This document shows, piece by piece, positions 54,207-63,022 of a stretch of DNA of 64,000 bases. Numbering within the stretch: position 1 is the stretch's first letter; every line of letters starts with the position of its first letter. Below the pieces are notes generated by a model. That model made no database searches. It saw only the letters and a program-made list of their open reading frames with translations, and was not told where the DNA came from. Source of the stretch: Pedobacter sp. KBS0701 (GTDB lineage Bacteria; Bacteroidota; Bacteroidia; Sphingobacteriales; Sphingobacteriaceae); NCBI RefSeq assembly GCF_005938645.2, contig NZ_CP042171.1, positions 2,170,001-2,234,000 on the forward strand. Direction: 5' to 3'. The position numbers were made by a program, and so were the translations under genes.

Positions 54207-56279
54207 TTAAAGTTTATTCCAGTTATAGGTTAGCCCAAGTACATACGATCGACCATAACTATATGGAACATCGCCACCTATGCTATGCGCCCCGCCAGTA
54301 GCGGTTGAAGTATTGCTGAGTTGTGTAACATTAAAAAGGTTTTTAATACCAGCATTAATGGTTAAAGATTTAAACAGATTTTTGTTCAGCATTAAATCTG
54401 CAGTATGGAAATCGCCAATTTTTGTCAGTCTTACTGAGTTGGGATCGTTTTCTATAGTAAGTTTATAGTTTGGTAAGCTCCCCGTATATTTATAAAAGAG
54501 GCTGATACTCCCATTTATTTTCGGAAGCGTATAAGTTATATTCGAATTTACTTCCGTAGCCCAAGCAAATTCTGGAGTTTCCAATTGTGGATTGCTCACC
54601 CTTAAATCATTGTATCGGCCGATATATGATACACCCAGTGTAGCTTGAATATTTTTATAAATCAAGGTATTATCCAATGTACCACCAGTAGTTTTATATT
54701 TTTCTACGTTAAATAGTGAGGTTATAGTGTTATTTGTAGGAGACTGAGCAAAATTTATCCTGTTTTTAAATAGATTATAAAAAGCCGATAGGTTAGAGCG
54801 GAATTGCAAATCTTTCTCATGTATGCCTGACCATGCCAAAGAACCATTAAAACTATTCGATTCTTCTGCTTTTAAATTGGGATTACCCAAAATATTATGA
54901 CTGGCATCTACAAAATCATAATACAATTCCCTCAAGGCAGGTGAACGAAAACCTTTCGCATAAGCCAAACGCAGATCTAAATCTTTTGTTAAAGTAAATT
55001 TGGTATTTAATGACGGAATTACAGGTGGAGCATCGTAAATGGAATTTTTAATAAACCTCAATCCTGGCCTTACTCTTATTCCACCGGTAAGTTTAATCTC
55101 GGCAGAAATAAACGCTGCATAATCATTGATGACCGGCGATCCGTTAATTCTCTGCCCACTGGCTGCATCTCTATTGTATTCGATTCCGGGCTGAAATACA
55201 ATTGATTGATTCAATACGTAAATTGCAGTGGCCCTAAAAATAGCTGAGTTGAATTTTGCGATATCCTGTTCGCCCTGATCCACGCTTAATCGTTCTGTGT
55301 TGTTTGTAAAATTATGGATAACAGTATGGGTTGATCGTTGTAAATCGGTGTAACCTCCTATAGCTGTAACCTGTAATTTATCATTTACCCTCCATTCGGA
55401 CTGCAATTGTTGCGTATAACGTTTGGTCGTGTACGTGGACAGCTTCCCTTCGAAACTTGATGGATTTATTCCAAAACGCGAATCAATATCCTCGTTTAGC
55501 CCATCTAAACGATACCATATATTGAAATTTTGATTTCTATAACCGATTTTAGTATTACCAAGCCATTGCTCCTTAGGCTTCCATTGATTTTTATGGCTGT
55601 TAAATTCTTCTAAAAATGCTGTTTTTGGAGCCATATTCCAGCCACCGAAATCGTTATGTGATGCACCAAGCAAAACACTCCAGCCTTTTTGCTGCCAACT
55701 AATACTCAGATTCTGATTATGCTGACCCGCACCATGGAGCAGGTTATATTCTTTTCCAGCTGTCTCTTCCTGTACACGCACATTAACGCTTAACAATGGC
55801 TTTCCGGGATTTTTGGTTATAATATTAATTACGCCGGCCAGAGCATCAGTACCATATATAACAGACATCGGGCCTTCTACAATTTCAATCCTTTCAATGG
55901 TATTAACGTCTATCTGATTTAAACTTTCGCGGGCATCCGATCGATCTACCATAGGTACGCCATCCAATAAAATTTTAATATTCCTGCCAGTCATTCCCAT
56001 TAAAGAAACATCAGTTGTGCCTAAGGTTAAATCATTGCTAAAACGAAAACCGAGTTCGGTATTTAAAATCTGCTGTACATTGGTTGCTGCTCTTAACTTA
56101 ATCCGTTCTGCACTTATGGTTTTTACATTGTATACCGAATTTTTCAAAGTCTGCGGCCCGTACTGTCCCGTAATTACTACCTCTCTCAAATCATTTGCCT
56201 TTGCTGTATCCATTTTAATTTCCTGAGCCACAGTAACAAATCCATAAAGCGATAAGGCAATTGATAAATATATCTTCAT
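54207..56279 (-). CDS. hmuR: TonB-dependent haem/iron receptor (HmuR-like)
   Basis: 690 residues. Signal peptide 1-18; plug domain with REVVITGQYGPQTLKNSVY, DGVPMVDRSDAR, IERIEIVEGPMSVIYGTDA, AGVINIITKNPG; then a 22-strand barrel with GFRSPALRELYYDF, a FRAP-like site of haem receptors, and a C-terminal aromatic strand YVLGLTYNWNKL. It imports haem with TonB energy, supplied by the HmuY lipoprotein. Divergent from an AraC-type regulator whose likely operator repeats lie in the intergenic region. Confidence 0.9.
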   Translation of the reverse strand: MKIYLSIALSLYGFVTVAQEIKMDTAKANDLREVVITGQYGPQTLKNSVYNVKTISAERIKLRAATNVQQILNTELGFRFSNDLTLGTTDVSLMGMTGRNIKILLDGVPMVDRSDARESLNQIDVNTIERIEIVEGPMSVIYGTDALAGVINIITKNPGKPLLSVNVRVQEETAGKEYNLLHGAGQHNQNLSISWQQKGWSVLLGASHNDFGGWNMAPKTAFLEEFNSHKNQWKPKEQWLGNTKIGYRNQNFNIWYRLDGLNEDIDSRFGINPSSFEGKLSTYTTKRYTQQLQSEWRVNDKLQVTAIGGYTDLQRSTHTVIHNFTNNTERLSVDQGEQDIAKFNSAIFRATAIYVLNQSIVFQPGIEYNRDAASGQRINGSPVINDYAAFISAEIKLTGGIRVRPGLRFIKNSIYDAPPVIPSLNTKFTLTKDLDLRLAYAKGFRSPALRELYYDFVDASHNILGNPNLKAEESNSFNGSLAWSGIHEKDLQFRSNLSAFYNLFKNRINFAQSPTNNTITSLFNVEKYKTTGGTLDNTLIYKNIQATLGVSYIGRYNDLRVSNPQLETPEFAWATEVNSNITYTLPKINGSISLFYKYTGSLPNYKLTIENDPNSVRLTKIGDFHTADLMLNKNLFKSLTINAGIKNLFNVTQLSNTSTATGGAHSIGGDVPYSYGRSYVLGLTYNWNKL

Positions 56280-56342
56280 TTATTTAGACTAATTATAAAT
56301 AATTATGCAAATTTGTAGATATTCAATAAAAGCAGATAACGT

Positions 56343-56372
56343 TAAACGGATAATTAATACCGCTAAACGGAT
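56343..56372. promoter_or_regulatory. Direct repeats TAAACGGAT, 21 bp apart
   Basis: TAAACGGAT occurs at 56343-56351 and again at 56364-56372, exactly two helical turns apart, 10 bp before the AraC-type regulator start and ~64 bp from the receptor start. Same-face direct half-sites are how AraC-family dimers bind. Confidence 0.6.
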
Positions 56373-56381
56373 TAAATAAAT

Positions 56382-57320
56382 ATGGAAGTTAAACTCTCTA
56401 CCTATCCAGAAGGAAAAATTATTTATGAGCACACCTACCCTGATAATTTTGATGGTATTAAAGATGTAGAGGAGATGGTATCAGAGTTAAAAACAGCTCA
56501 TGCCAACTTGCGTATAAACCAAAAGTGGTTTAGCGGGATTCATATTGCTATTGTAGAAATTGGCCCCCAAGAGGAAGAAAGTTTTAGCTTTGAATCTTCC
56601 CAACAGCATATTGGCTTTCTATTTTGTCTGAGCGGCACAATTAATTATTATAATAACAGGCACCAAAATAATTTTTTATCACTGGCTAAAAACGAGCAGG
56701 ACTTTAATATAGGCAGGGTTAATTCGATTAAATTTAATGTAGTAGAGAAAACCAGTTATCTTTATATACAGCTCACCGAACAATATTTCTGCCAGGTAAC
56801 AGGAGGAGAACCTGGCTATGAGATTAAAACAACCATCCAAAAATCCACCAGCCCGGAAATTGGTTTGATACTGCAGCAAATTATTTACCCCAGACACGAA
56901 GCTAGATTAAAGCGACTATTTTTGGAGGCCAGGATATTTGAATTGATTATTGCTTATTTTAATCAAAAACAAGAAAAACAAACAGGCATAATAAAAAAGA
57001 ATGATATAGAAAAAATTCTAATGGCCAAACGATTGGTTGAGTACGATTTACAAAATCCGAATTCATTAATGGAATTATCGCGGAAGGTTGGTATTAATGA
57101 TTATAAACTTAAAAGAGGTTTTAAGGAACTAACGGGATTTACTGTATTTGGCTATCTTTACAAGATCAGGATGGAAAAAGCCCATTATTTTTTATCCAAA
57201 GAAAAGAAAACTGTAAATGAAGTTTCTTTTCTTGTAGGCTATAAAAATGCACAACACTTTATTACTGCCTTTAAAAAGCAGTATAATATTTTACCAGGAA
57301 GTTTAAACAAAAGCCAGTAA
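56382..57320 (+). CDS. AraC-family regulator (PchR-like) of haem uptake
   Basis: 312 residues. N-terminal ~200-residue ligand domain (SFESSQQHIGFLFCLSGTIN, INYYNNRHQNNF) typical of PchR-type siderophore or metal-responsive regulators; C-terminal double helix-turn-helix (SLMELSRKVGINDYKLKRGF and TVNEVSFLVGYKNAQHFITA). It is transcribed divergently from the haem receptor, which it probably controls together with itself through the repeats at 56343-56372. Confidence 0.88.
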   Translation: MEVKLSTYPEGKIIYEHTYPDNFDGIKDVEEMVSELKTAHANLRINQKWFSGIHIAIVEIGPQEEESFSFESSQQHIGFLFCLSGTINYYNNRHQNNFLSLAKNEQDFNIGRVNSIKFNVVEKTSYLYIQLTEQYFCQVTGGEPGYEIKTTIQKSTSPEIGLILQQIIYPRHEARLKRLFLEARIFELIIAYFNQKQEKQTGIIKKNDIEKILMAKRLVEYDLQNPNSLMELSRKVGINDYKLKRGFKELTGFTVFGYLYKIRMEKAHYFLSKEKKTVNEVSFLVGYKNAQHFITAFKKQYNILPGSLNKSQ

Positions 57321-57327
57321 TTCAGCG

Positions 57328-57337
57328 CAAACGTTTG
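57328..57337. promoter_or_regulatory. LacI-type palindrome between convergent genes
   Basis: CAAACGTTTG lies 7 bp after the AraC stop and 1 bp before the LacI gene's stop, where no promoter is expected. It may be an auxiliary site for looping with 58410, ~1.08 kb away. Confidence 0.45.
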
Positions 57338-57338
57338 T

Positions 57339-58355
57339 TTATTCTTTTACTTCATTTATAATCAGATCAGACTCTACGATGGTATTGTAATAGGCCTGGT
57401 TTTCAGAATTAGGACTATGAATAAGATCTAACAGGATATTGGCGGCTTTCTGTCCCTGCAAATATGGATATTGCTCTACTGAAGCTACAGGTGAATTATC
57501 TAAGTAGCTGATAATAGGCAAATTTGCGTAACTCACTATATCAAAATCATTAATTACATTTAACTTTTTAAAGTATCTGATCAGAAACAGCGCTACATAA
57601 TCATTAAAAGCAACGATAGCCGTTGGTTTTCTTTTGTGGTTTAAAAACTGTTCGGCAGCTTCTATTGTACCTTGTTCGGTTAAATCACAGTTTACTACTA
57701 AGGATGGATCGAATTTTAACCGGTTAAAAGTAATTGCCTGTATGTAACCATCCCTGCGCTCCTCACTCGCATATAAAGTATTAGGGCCGTTAATCATTCC
57801 AATACTTCTGTGTCCCTTTTTCAATAGATAGTTTACAGCTTTTACTGTTGCACTTTCCAGGCTACAAGCAACATAATGCACGTTTTTTAATGGCGGTATC
57901 CGGTCAAAAAATACAACTGGTATATTAAATGAATTAAGCTTTTCGAAATGATCAAATTTAGAAGTGTCCTTACTGATGGAAACCAATAAGCCATCTACCC
58001 GTTGATTTTTCATTTTCTCAACGAGCTTTACTTCCTGCTCATAATGATCGTGTGATTGCGCAAAAATTACCGTATAGTTTTTCTTAATAGCTTCATCTTC
58101 AATTGCAGAAATAGCGATGGAGAAAAAGTGTTCTGACAGTTCTGGTAAAATTACACCAATAGTATACGTTTTCCCTTTTTGAAAAAGAATAGCTGCATTA
58201 TTGGGCTCATAGTTTAGCGACTTCGCCAGCTGCTTAATTTTCTCTCTCGTAACCGCTCCAATGCTCGGATGATCGTGCAATCCCCTGGAAACACTGGATG
58301 GAGAAATGTTTAAGATTCTGGCTATTTCTTTGATGGTTGTTGGTTTCGACTGCAT
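57339..58355 (-). CDS. LacI-family transcriptional regulator
   Basis: 338 residues. Helix-turn-helix TIKEIARILNISPSSVSRGL with the minor-groove hinge helix NNAAILFQKG, then a periplasmic-binding-protein-like sensor (TIGVILPELSEHFFSIAISA, DGLLVSISKD, IAIVAFNDYVAL-type YVALFLIRYFKK). It binds a sugar or sugar phosphate. The palindrome CAAACGTTTG sits 54 bp upstream of its start and also before the FucP-like permease at 24777, so both are probably its targets. Effector unknown. Confidence 0.93.
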   Translation of the reverse strand: MQSKPTTIKEIARILNISPSSVSRGLHDHPSIGAVTREKIKQLAKSLNYEPNNAAILFQKGKTYTIGVILPELSEHFFSIAISAIEDEAIKKNYTVIFAQSHDHYEQEVKLVEKMKNQRVDGLLVSISKDTSKFDHFEKLNSFNIPVVFFDRIPPLKNVHYVACSLESATVKAVNYLLKKGHRSIGMINGPNTLYASEERRDGYIQAITFNRLKFDPSLVVNCDLTEQGTIEAAEQFLNHKRKPTAIVAFNDYVALFLIRYFKKLNVINDFDIVSYANLPIISYLDNSPVASVEQYPYLQGQKAANILLDLIHSPNSENQAYYNTIVESDLIINEVKE

Positions 58356-58409
58356 TCTTGAGTGCTAAACTACATTAAATTTCTTTAATACTTAATAATA
58401 CAAATTAAT

Positions 58410-58419
58410 CAAACGTTTG
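58410..58419. promoter_or_regulatory. LacI-type operator before the LacI gene (autoregulation)
   Basis: The perfect palindrome CAAACGTTTG is 54 bp upstream of the LacI start. Extended flanks (GCAAACGTTTG plus T/A) agree with those at 24704. Confidence 0.7.
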
Positions 58420-58646
58420 CGCTATTTTTTTTCCTCATTTCTTTCCGCTGTTATATAAATATCAATAATTTCGGAAAACTAATGGCGCTACCAAACTACT
58501 AAACCTTTACAATTATAGACTTATCGAAAAATTAGCCATAGCACTTTTAAAGGGGTTCAATGCATGATAAAGTTAATAAGAATTGCGTTCACCTCAACAA
58601 ATTTTTAATGAAACTTGTTTTATATACAATCTCATTTAAACGAAAA

Positions 58647-58675
58647 GACGAGAAGTGTTCGTACCACTCCTCGTC
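58647..58675. repeat. Hairpin in the LacI-MBL gap
   Basis: GACGAG-A-AGTG pairs with CACT-C-CTCGTC with a single mismatch. No T run. Possibly a regulatory or decayed terminator structure. Confidence 0.45.
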
Positions 58676-58930
58676 AAATTGGGTTATTTTCCTGCAAGCA
58701 GGTACAAAAGTTATCTAAGCTATATGTTTAACCCTTCCCAAAGGTATAAAATTTAGGGATGTTATACATAGGGTTGGGCTTATTCCAATTGTTTAAGTTT
58801 TACAGCAATGCTTTAACAACTTGAGGCATTGCCATTCAAATCTCTAAGAAGTAATCCATGCGTCATATATATCCAAATCATGTTTTTTTGTAAAAGCATA
58901 TTCATTACTTTGCTTCACTTATTAAATAAC

Positions 58931-60025
58931 ATGATAGCCTTATATATTGTACTCGTTCTCTTCATCACATTTTTAGTCATTACGAATCTTCCGGTTTTTG
59001 GGCGTTTACCAAAAGGATTACGGCTGGAAAAAATCCGCCACCTAGCTAATTATCATGATGGTGCCTTGCAAAACCAGTCCTTAACGCCAATGCAACCTGA
59101 GGGTATTAGCTTTTTTAAGGTGTTAAACGCATTCCTTTTTGAAAAACACCCGAATAAGGCTCCTGATAAAGCGCTTCCTTATATTTCACCCGACTTAAAT
59201 GGCACTCCTAAAAGTGATTCTCCCGAAATTATCTGGTTTGGACATTCCTCTTACCTGATCAAAATAGCTGATTTAAGAATTCTGGTTGATCCTATATTTA
59301 GCAAAACTCCCTCTCCATTTTCATTTATCGGAAGTAAGGCTTTTTTGGGCACCGATGTACTAAAAGCAGAAGAATTTAAAAATATCGATATCCTGATCAT
59401 CACACATGATCATTATGATCACCTTGATTATAGTAGTATTTTAAAAATTTCGCCAGAAGTTAAAACCATCGTCACTTCGCTTGGAATAGGTTCACATCTG
59501 GAGCGATGGGGAATTAAGAAAGAAAACATAAATGAACTGAGCTGGAACGAATCAATAACATTGTTTAACAAATTGCAATTAACAGCTGTTCCGGCGAGAC
59601 ATTTTACCGGGAGAAAGTTTAAAAGGAATCAAACGCTTTGGTCAGCCTTTGTACTGAAAACTACAAACTACCAGCTATTTTTGGGTGGCGATTCCGGATA
59701 TGATACACACTTCGCTAAAATAGGTGAGGAGTTTGGTCCCTTTGATTTAGCCTTACTCGAGTGTGGACAATACAACGCCTATTGGCCATACATCCATATG
59801 TTTCCAGAAGAAACCGTACAGGCCGCAATTGATTTAAAAGCAAAAGTTTTAATGCCTGTACATTGGGGTAAATTTAGCTTAGCCATGCATCCCTGGAATG
59901 AACCTATTAAAAGAGTTGTTTTAGCAGCAGCAGAGAAGCAGCTTCCCTTAGTTACTCCAAAATTGGGCGAAACCGTAATCTTAAACGAATATTTGCCTAC
60001 GGAAAATTGGTGGCTGACAGAATAA
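58931..60025 (+). CDS. MBL-fold metal-dependent hydrolase (UlaG/NAPE-PLD-like)
   Basis: 364 residues from the preferred start MIALYIVLVLFITFLVI; the frame from 58829 adds 34 residues without family likeness. One N-terminal membrane helix anchors it, with the catalytic part in the periplasm or cytoplasm. Metal motifs: FGHSSYLIK, THDHYDHLD, ARHFTGR, LGGDSGYDTHF and VHWGKFSLAMHPWNE. The pattern fits the group containing NAPE-phospholipase D and UlaG. Probably a phosphodiesterase or lactonase on a lipid or sugar substrate; not more exact. Confidence 0.85.
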   Translation: MIALYIVLVLFITFLVITNLPVFGRLPKGLRLEKIRHLANYHDGALQNQSLTPMQPEGISFFKVLNAFLFEKHPNKAPDKALPYISPDLNGTPKSDSPEIIWFGHSSYLIKIADLRILVDPIFSKTPSPFSFIGSKAFLGTDVLKAEEFKNIDILIITHDHYDHLDYSSILKISPEVKTIVTSLGIGSHLERWGIKKENINELSWNESITLFNKLQLTAVPARHFTGRKFKRNQTLWSAFVLKTTNYQLFLGGDSGYDTHFAKIGEEFGPFDLALLECGQYNAYWPYIHMFPEETVQAAIDLKAKVLMPVHWGKFSLAMHPWNEPIKRVVLAAAEKQLPLVTPKLGETVILNEYLPTENWWLTE

Positions 60026-60077
60026 AAATTAAACAATAATTGTACTATGGTGTTTAATTCTAAAATCAAATACAATT

Positions 60078-60440
60078 ATGAAAACTGATCTTGTTGAAAT
60101 TTTTCAGACCATTAGAGCCGGAATACAACCATACGCCACCCGCGGATATACGGTACACGAAAATTCGGAAAATGGGTATGATCTCTACAGTGAAAAAAAT
60201 ATTGAATTAAACGGCGAAAAAGTAACAGAACGCTTTTTTACAGGTGTTTATATTAACGGTGATGCTGTAGAAGTTAAAATCAATACGGATGAATTTTCTG
60301 CAGAAAATCACGATTTACACAATTTTGGAGAAAATAAAGCAGGTTTAAAAATTTCGAGCCTTGATGATACCAAATTAAAAGAAGTAGAAACTTTAGTGGA
60401 GATTATCCATACGAACTTTAAAGAAAAAGAATGGATTTAA
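60078..60440 (+). CDS. Hypothetical 120-residue protein
   Basis: Starts MKTDLVEIFQTIRAGIQPYA; soluble, acidic, no cysteine. Contains YDLYSEKNIELNGEKVTERF and VYINGDAVEVKINTD, a beta-strand pattern, then a helix at the end. Lies between the MBL hydrolase and an unknown gene upstream of miaA, co-directional. I do not recognise the family. Confidence 0.7.
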   Translation: MKTDLVEIFQTIRAGIQPYATRGYTVHENSENGYDLYSEKNIELNGEKVTERFFTGVYINGDAVEVKINTDEFSAENHDLHNFGENKAGLKISSLDDTKLKEVETLVEIIHTNFKEKEWI

Positions 60441-60494
60441 AAATATGATGGTTAAATTTGCAGCAGATAATTTTTCTCAATAACTTTCTACTGA

Positions 60495-61277
60495 TTGAAT
60501 AACTTAATTTCCGAAGATAACTGGCACCATCAATTTAATCTAGCACTTGCTCATCATAAAATCGGGTACTTTTTTTATTTAGAAGATGGATTTCAGTTGT
60601 TACGGATTAATCATCAATTGATCATCCACCTGGTTAGTTTAAACCATAAATTTATCCCACGCGATCTTATAGGTTTACAGGAAAAATATCAGCGCATAGA
60701 TACGAAACTCATTCACCTATGGGAAGATCTCTGGCTATCAAAACCAGATCAGGTTTTGGCGAGAATAAAATCTCTGCTTGGTAAAAATATTCGTATTCAT
60801 GGCAGGAAAACCAAAGTATTCAAGATTACCAAACCTGTTGCTGATTCTTTTTTAATTGAAAATCACCTGCAGGGATCTGTAAACAGCCGTTATAAAATTG
60901 GTTTATTTGAAAAAGAGGAACTCGTGGCTGTTGCTACTTTTTCGGCACTGCGTAAAATGAATCATACCGAAAATTATAAATCTGCAGAACTGATCAGGTT
61001 TGCAGTTAAAGCGGGTTATTCCATTACCGGAGGATTAAGTAAACTGATTTCCTTTTTCGCTGCAACCTATCAACCTAATGACCTGATGACTTATGCAGAT
61101 CGGGACTGGTCGGCAGGGGAGGCTTATATCAAATTGGGTTTCAGGCAAACCGCCGTTTTGGAACCTCAGATTTACATATTGGATGAAAATCTAAATCGTC
61201 AGCTTAAAAAAGATCAGCAGGTTTTTGCACAAGAGGTATATCATACAGGAAGTTTAAAATTCATTCTCCAGTTTTAA
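60495..61277 (+). CDS. Hypothetical 260-residue protein upstream of miaA
   Basis: TTG start at 60495 (MNNLISEDNWHHQ). No signal peptide. The C-terminal half (about 110-260) shows YKIGLFEKEELVAVATFSAL, AELIRFAVKAGYSITGGLSK and DLMTYADRDWSAGEAYIKLGF, which looks like a GNAT-type acetyltransferase fold as found in some phage-like proteins; this is a fold impression only. Its stop TAA overlaps the ATG of miaA by one base, so translation is coupled. No function assigned. Confidence 0.7.
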   Translation: MNNLISEDNWHHQFNLALAHHKIGYFFYLEDGFQLLRINHQLIIHLVSLNHKFIPRDLIGLQEKYQRIDTKLIHLWEDLWLSKPDQVLARIKSLLGKNIRIHGRKTKVFKITKPVADSFLIENHLQGSVNSRYKIGLFEKEELVAVATFSALRKMNHTENYKSAELIRFAVKAGYSITGGLSKLISFFAATYQPNDLMTYADRDWSAGEAYIKLGFRQTAVLEPQIYILDENLNRQLKKDQQVFAQEVYHTGSLKFILQF

Positions 61278-62206
61278 TGGATCAGCATAACCTCATTATC
61301 ATTTTAGGCGCAACTGCCTCTGGCAAAACCAGGCTGGCCGTAAGCATAGCAGATGCTTTAAATGGAGAAATCATTAGTGCCGATAGCCGTCAGATATTTA
61401 AAGGAATGGATGTTGGCACAGGAAAAGACTTGCAAGAATATCATATAAACGGCAAAACCATCCCTTATCATTTAATCGATATTTTAACACCTGGCGAGCG
61501 TTATCATGTAGATGCTTTTAAAAATGATTTCTATCAGGCCTTTGAATCTATAACAAAAAAAAACAAAATCCCTATCCTTTGTGGTGGAACAGGAATGTAT
61601 ATCCATAGCCTTCTGCAAAATCAAACATTTACTGCTGTTCCCGTAAATCAACAGTTGAGAGATCAACTAAATTTATTATCGAAAGAGGAATTGATTTTAA
61701 AATTGCAAAATGATAAAAGCCAGGAAACCGGCCATGTTGATCTATCCTCTAAAAAGAGATTAATCCGCGCATTAGAAATAGCAGATTATTTAAAACATCA
61801 TACACTGGAAACAGTAGATCGCCCGGAAATTAAACCGATTATTTTTGGATTGAAGAATGAAGTAGAGGTGACCAGAGCTAAAATTTTAGCCAGATTAAAC
61901 GAAAGATTCAATGCAGGCTTAATTGAAGAAGTAGCACAATTACTTAAAGAGGGCATTAGTAAAGAAATACTGGTTTTCTACGGACTGGAATATAAATTCA
62001 TTGTGAATTACCTGGATGGATTATTAACTTTTGAAGAATTAAAGCTGAGACTTGGTACTGCTATTTGCCGATATGCCAAAAGACAAAATACTTTTTTCAG
62101 GAAAATGGAAAAGGACAATGTGGAGATTATCTGGCTGGATGCATCTGCATCAACAAACCTGTTAAAACAGTTAATACTTGAAAAGGTTTCAGTTGCTTCA
62201 AATTAA
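61277..62206 (+). CDS. miaA: tRNA dimethylallyltransferase
   Basis: 309 residues. P-loop GATASGKT at the N-terminus, DSRQIFKGMDVGTGK (substrate-binding), HLIDIL, GGTGMYIHSL and the tRNA-contacting region FYGLEYKFIVNYLDG, FRKMEKD. It adds the isopentenyl group to A37 of tRNAs reading UNN codons. Length is normal. Translationally coupled to the upstream hypothetical gene by a TAATG overlap. Confidence 0.97.
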   Translation: MDQHNLIIILGATASGKTRLAVSIADALNGEIISADSRQIFKGMDVGTGKDLQEYHINGKTIPYHLIDILTPGERYHVDAFKNDFYQAFESITKKNKIPILCGGTGMYIHSLLQNQTFTAVPVNQQLRDQLNLLSKEELILKLQNDKSQETGHVDLSSKKRLIRALEIADYLKHHTLETVDRPEIKPIIFGLKNEVEVTRAKILARLNERFNAGLIEEVAQLLKEGISKEILVFYGLEYKFIVNYLDGLLTFEELKLRLGTAICRYAKRQNTFFRKMEKDNVEIIWLDASASTNLLKQLILEKVSVASN

Positions 62207-62262
62207 CTTTATTGGTCATCTTAAGGTTGTCTTATCGCTTAAATTATATTAATAAAGCCCTT

Positions 62263-62279
62263 TTGGCACAACCTTTGTA
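62263..62279 (+). promoter_or_regulatory. Sigma-54-like -24/-12 element
   Basis: TTGGCACAACCTTTGTA matches TGGCAC-N5-TTGCA with one mismatch (T for C). It ends 44 bp before the barrel-protein start, leaving a short leader. No enhancer-binding protein is in the window. Confidence 0.35.
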
Positions 62280-62322
62280 TCTGTTGAAGATATTAGTTTA
62301 ACTCAAAAACAATATCTTAAAA

Positions 62323-62826
62323 ATGAAAACAATTACTAAAATTATTGCTACTTCAGCAGCTGTCGTGGCTTTATTCTTTACTACAAATGCTAACGCGCAA
62401 TCAAGTCGGAACTTAGGAATAGGATTAAATGTAGGAGCGGGAACATCAACTGGATATGGTTTAGTGTTAGGTGGTGATATCAGATATCAATTTAACGTAG
62501 ATAAGCAATTATCAATTCCTGTAACTGCGGGCTATAATAACTTTTCTAGAAAAGACTCTTACGGAGGTGGAAGCTTCGGCATAATTCCGGTTAAAGCAGG
62601 TGCAAAATATTTCTTTAATGATTCGGGTGCGGGTGCTTATGGCCTTGCAGAGTTAGGTGCTGGTTTTGGTACAACTAAAGGTTCTGGTACTTCATTTGTT
62701 TATTCTCCGGCAATTGGTTATGCATGGAGCAATGGTTTAGATTTAGCTGCTAAATACGAAGGTTACTCTAACAATGGTAGTATTGGTTTTGCTGGCATTC
62801 GCTTAGCTTACGGATTTAGCTTGTAA
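62323..62826 (+). CDS. Small outer-membrane beta-barrel protein
   Basis: 167 residues. Signal peptide 1-25 (MKTITKIIATSAAVVALFF, cut after NANA). The mature part alternates Gly, aromatic and polar residues (GIGLNVGAGTSTGYGLVLGG, IRYQFNVDKQLSIPVTAGYN) and ends IRLAYGFSL with a terminal aromatic, as an eight-stranded OmpA/OmpW-like barrel would. Function unknown. Followed by a strong terminator. Confidence 0.82.
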   Translation: MKTITKIIATSAAVVALFFTTNANAQSSRNLGIGLNVGAGTSTGYGLVLGGDIRYQFNVDKQLSIPVTAGYNNFSRKDSYGGGSFGIIPVKAGAKYFFNDSGAGAYGLAELGAGFGTTKGSGTSFVYSPAIGYAWSNGLDLAAKYEGYSNNGSIGFAGIRLAYGFSL

Positions 62827-62846
62827 ATATCTAAGAATTAAAGATC

Positions 62847-62886
62847 AAAAAGGTCTTATGTATTAAATTACATATGACCTTTTTTG
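62847..62886 (+). terminator. Terminator of the barrel-protein gene
   Basis: AAAAAGGTC and GACCTTTTTT form the stem, extended by TATGT/ACATA pairing, and end in a T run. Confidence 0.85.
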
Positions 62887-63022
62887 TATATTTAATTAGT
62901 TTAATATATTTAATTTAACACTATTAACATAAAATATAAACATATTTAAATATAGTAACTTAATTTATAGTTAGTGCTGTTTTTTACTACATTTGTAGCA
63001 TCTATTATTAAAAACAATAACT

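Larger units (their letters stand above)
58356..58930. other. Gap between LacI and the MBL hydrolase
   Basis: Contains the LacI-type operator at 58410, and a hairpin at 58647-58675 (GACGAG/CTCGTC arms). The rest is AT-rich. An in-frame extension of the MBL gene reaches back to 58829 but looks non-coding. Confidence 0.5.

Noticed and set aside
58829..58930. Longer N-terminus of the MBL hydrolase
   Set aside because: The extra 34 residues are irregular, while the ATG at 58931 begins a normal membrane anchor followed by the family sequence.
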